A DNA stretch of 64,000 bases from Scleromitrula shiraiana (Eukaryota > Ascomycota > Leotiomycetes > Helotiales > Sclerotiniaceae). The position numbers and the translations under genes are program-made. Below the pieces are notes generated by a model. That model had not been told where the DNA came from. It did no database searches and was given only the letters and a program-made list of their open reading frames with translations. Below are positions 60,901 through 64,000 of this stretch, in pieces. The number at the start of each line of letters is the position of its first letter. The stretch's first letter is position 1. Where the stretch lies: contig JABELC010000001.1 in assembly GCA_028455995.1 (NCBI GenBank), positions 1-64,000 of the forward strand. Reading direction: 5' to 3'.

Positions 60901-63900
60901 CGAGACGCTTACCGCATTTGTTTGCTCAAGGCCCCTTCAATCAGTATGGCTATGATACGGGTATCAAGAACGATTTCTCTTTGAACAAAATAAACAGTTT
61001 ATGGGAATACGATTTTATGACTGAATGGCCCGCTGGTAAGCTTTGCTTCTAATATTTCCTCTACTTACCTCTCTTTTTTCCTTGCCTTTTCCGCCAGAAT
61101 ATGTGAAAACCTGAGCTAATATTCTCCCTACGCAGTTCTACAACTTAACGTATGGGGTATGAATCCAGACGGACAGCCAGATCATACAACCGTGTTGGGA
61201 GATGTTGATGATGACAACATTCTTGATCGTATGCCGCCATCTTCGCTCGCAACGGCCCTCATCAATATGACCCGAGTCCCACCAAAACCATATCTAGGAT
61301 ACAAAATTGCAGTCGATGATGGAAACTTCCGATACTACATGATTCCATATGGAAACCGATCTTACCAAATGGTGATAGTTTTCCTCTTCTGGGTTATTCC
61401 CGTCATGACTGGAGGATTGAGTATCTGGCTTTTCATGAAGTCTTTCTATGCCGTCAAATTGAACAGTGTGGGTGTAAAGGAAGCCAGGAATTTCATCCCA
61501 TTGGCTATTCGAAGAAAGCTGAAAAAAGAAGAGCGCGGTGAGAAAGAAATGGCTGTTATGAGTCCAATGATGATACACGACAATCAATCAGCCATGGGTA
61601 TGGGCATGGGACTTTCCCATGATGCTGGTGCCAAAGGACGACGTACAGTACTTATCGCAACCATGGAATACGACATCGAAGATTGGGAGATCAAGATCAA
61701 AATTGGTGGACTTGGTGTGATGGCACAATTGATGGGAAAGAACTTAGGCCATCAAGATCTTATTTGGGTTGTTCCTTGTGTGGGCGGCATCGATTATCCA
61801 ATTGATCATCAAGCTGAACCTATGGACGTTACGATTCTTGGAAATTCCTACACCGTTCAAGTACAATACCATACTCTACGAAACATTACCTACGTTCTTC
61901 TCGATGCACCAGTATTCAGAGCTCAATCGAAATCTGAACCATACCCAGCTCGTATGGATGATTTGGATTCGGCTGTATACTACAGTGCATGGAACCAATG
62001 TATCGCCTTAGCCATCAGACGTTTCCCAATCGATTTGTATCACATCAACGATTACCATGGAGCCGTAGCACCAATTCATCTCCTCCCCCAAACGATTCCT
62101 TGTTGTTTATCACTTCACAATGCCGAGTTTCAAGGATTGTGGCCGATGCGAAATCACAAAGAAAGAAGCGAAGTCTGTCAGGTATACAATCTTCCAGAAG
62201 ATGTCGCCATCAAATATGTTCAATTCGGAGATGTATTCAATTTACTTCACGCTGGAAGCTCTTACCTTCGAATTCATCAGAAGGGTTTCGGTGCAGTAGG
62301 AGTCAGTAAGAAATATGGAAAACGTTCCTGGGCAAGATATCCAATTTTCTGGGGTTTAAGTAAAATTGGTAACCTACCTAACCCTGATCCTTCGGATACT
62401 GGCGATTGGGATGGTACTCAAGGAGAGATGGTAAACACAATCAATCAAGACTTCGAAAGTCAAAGAGGTGAACTCAAAAGACAAGCCCAAGAATGGGCAG
62501 GTCTTGATCAAAATCCTAAAGCCGAGCTCTTGGTTTTCGTTGGTAGATGGTCGATGCAAAAAGGTGTTGATCTGATTGCTGATGTTATGCCTGCGGTTCT
62601 GGAAGATAATCCAAATGTTCAACTCATTTGCGTTGGACCAGTCATCGATCTTTATGGAAAATTTGCCGCTCTCAAACTGGATGTCATGATGAAGAAATAT
62701 AAAGGTCGTGTTTTTAGTAAACCTGAGTTCACAGCTTTACCCCCATACATATTCTCCGGAGCCGAGTTTGCTTTGATTCCATCTAGAGATGAGCCTTTTG
62801 GTCTCGTGGCTGTAGAGTTCGGTAGGAAGGGTGCTTTGGGTATTGGTGCTCGTGTTGGTGGATTGGGTCAAATGCCCGGTTGGTGGTATACTGTTGAATC
62901 AACCACGACCACTCATTTACTTCATCAATTCAAACAAGCCATCAAAGAAGCACTTGGATCGAAGTTGGAAACTCGTCAGTTGATGAGAGCAAGAAGTGCC
63001 AAGCAACGATTCCCAGTTGCACAATGGGTGAATGACTTGGAAACTTTACAAAGTAAGGCGATCAAAATTCACGACAAGGAGATGGAAAAGGGAATTGGAA
63101 GACCGAGATCTAGAGGTAGAGATACTAGCTCTTTCTTCTCTTCTAAGAGAATTTCTAGTTTGGGGAACCACATGCCCTACGCAAGTACATCACAAGTTGA
63201 TGTTGCTAGCACCATTGGTGGGGCATCTACAACTGGCACACCAACACGACAATCTTCACCTACGCGAGAAAAAGAAAAGCCATCCTCGGGAGGTTTGAAT
63301 CGAAAACTCTCTCTCGGATACCGAGCAGGACCTGGTCATCGAGTTACGAAGAAACGAAACAATGGAAGCAATACTTCGGTTCATGGCCGCTTCGATCTAG
63401 GTGATGATGGATTAACCGATGTCGACGAAGACAGCGATGCAGATGCAGAAGAAGATTCAAGATTACGTGATGATATATATGACGAATATGTCCTCTCGCC
63501 CGAAGATTTAGAGGCGCAAAAAATCAGAGAAGCATACTCTGCCGGTAGAGGGCGAACCGATAGCCCAAGTCCTGGATTCTTAGCACCACATCCAGGATTT
63601 CTAGATTCTCCCAAGCGGTCATCTGGAGCCAGCAGCCTCCATGTTTCTGATTCCGACTATTCGTTGCCGCGATTAAAGGAATCCAAAGATGCGAATGTCT
63701 ATTCACAATATTCCGTGCCACCGGTATCACCAGGTTTGGAATCTCCAAGTACTCCAGGAGCTCACGAATCCTTACTTCCACCACCGTCACTATTTTCCGC
63801 AGACCGAGAGGCAAATCGTGCATCTATGTTAAGTTTAAGTTCTATCGTTGGTGATAAAACAGATTTCAAACTTCAAAAAGTCGATCCTTTCTTCACGGAT

Positions 63901-64000
63901 ACTCAAGGTGAATATTATCAAGCATTTGCGAAGAATCTCGACAAACTAGATGGAAAGAACAGCGAAGACCTCCTCTGTATTGAAGAATACCTTGTCAAAT
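57925..64000 (+). CDS. ags1: Cell-wall alpha-1,3-glucan synthase, 3' end outside window
   Basis: Exons 57925-58071, 58182-61035 and 61136 to beyond 64000 are open in phase; about 1,955 of the family's usual ~2,400 residues are present. A signal peptide (MIAPLVVLCGILLNTQVNA) precedes LRYDEQFVGYNLN. An extracellular GH13 domain follows (about residues 50-550), with Asp310 in DGIRVDKATQ and Glu344 in TGEITGG. A membrane segment lies at about 1,080-1,100 (VIVFLFWVIPVMTGGLSIWL). The cytosolic GT5 synthase domain starts near residue 1,165 with RRTVLIATMEY and KIGGLGVMAQLMGK, and includes SLHNAEFQG and VGRWSMQKG. An acidic/serine-rich linker follows at about 1,650-1,900. The C-terminal multi-pass export domain is not reached. 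The start context is CACAATG. It builds wall alpha-1,3-glucan at the plasma membrane. Confidence 0.96.

Overview
The window is nuclear DNA of a filamentous ascomycete. Genes carry short GT...AG introns of about 50-140 bp (a few over 200), some with good branch sites (TACTAAC in the cupin gene at 1.6 kb). The gene set includes a CFEM protein, a Zn2Cys6 regulator, a GH17 glucanase, a GPI-anchored amylase and an alpha-1,3-glucan synthase, which is a Pezizomycotina set. The style of the genes and the AT-rich, repeat-bearing intergenic DNA suggest a Leotiomycete (Botrytis/Sclerotinia type); this placement is inference, not proof.

Layout. 0-11 kb is gene-poor: an intact EutQ-like cupin gene and a small Lys/Ser-rich ORF, followed by decayed sequence with a broken GDSL/CE16 esterase (7.2-8.3 kb), a broken small secreted cysteine-rich gene (10.4-10.8 kb) and two copies of a ~150 bp dispersed repeat. 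11.3-14 kb holds an intact CFEM gene and a cysteine-rich ORF with an uncertain start. 15.6-18.7 kb is a four-exon Zn2Cys6 transcription factor whose stop region overlaps a convergent small gene; a second small gene of similar build lies at 22.6-23.0 kb. Between them and just after are very long TTA/TAA trinucleotide arrays. 24.4-29.5 kb holds an intact cysteine-rich single-pass membrane protein, a broken CAP59/CMT1-type mannosyltransferase and a broken paralogue of the membrane protein. 31-32.5 kb is a PQ-loop vacuolar transporter gene, 34.4-35.5 kb a GH17 glucanase gene, and 36 kb another damaged cysteine-rich small gene. 38.7-46.8 kb is a 2,596-residue coiled-coil protein gene. 48.1-50.4 kb (minus) is a GPI-anchored GH13 enzyme and 57.9 kb to the window end (plus) is an alpha-1,3-glucan synthase, truncated by the window edge. 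Between these two lie 7.5 kb of AT-rich relic DNA.

How genes may work together. The GPI-anchored amylase-like protein, the alpha-1,3-glucan synthase and the GH17 glucanase all act on cell-wall glucan. The first two resemble the amylase/ags pairing known from Aspergillus. Most other intact loci are single genes without operon-like links. The most striking overall feature is that at least five genes between 7 and 36 kb carry frameshifts, nonsense codons or lost start codons, while the large housekeeping-like genes beside them are intact.
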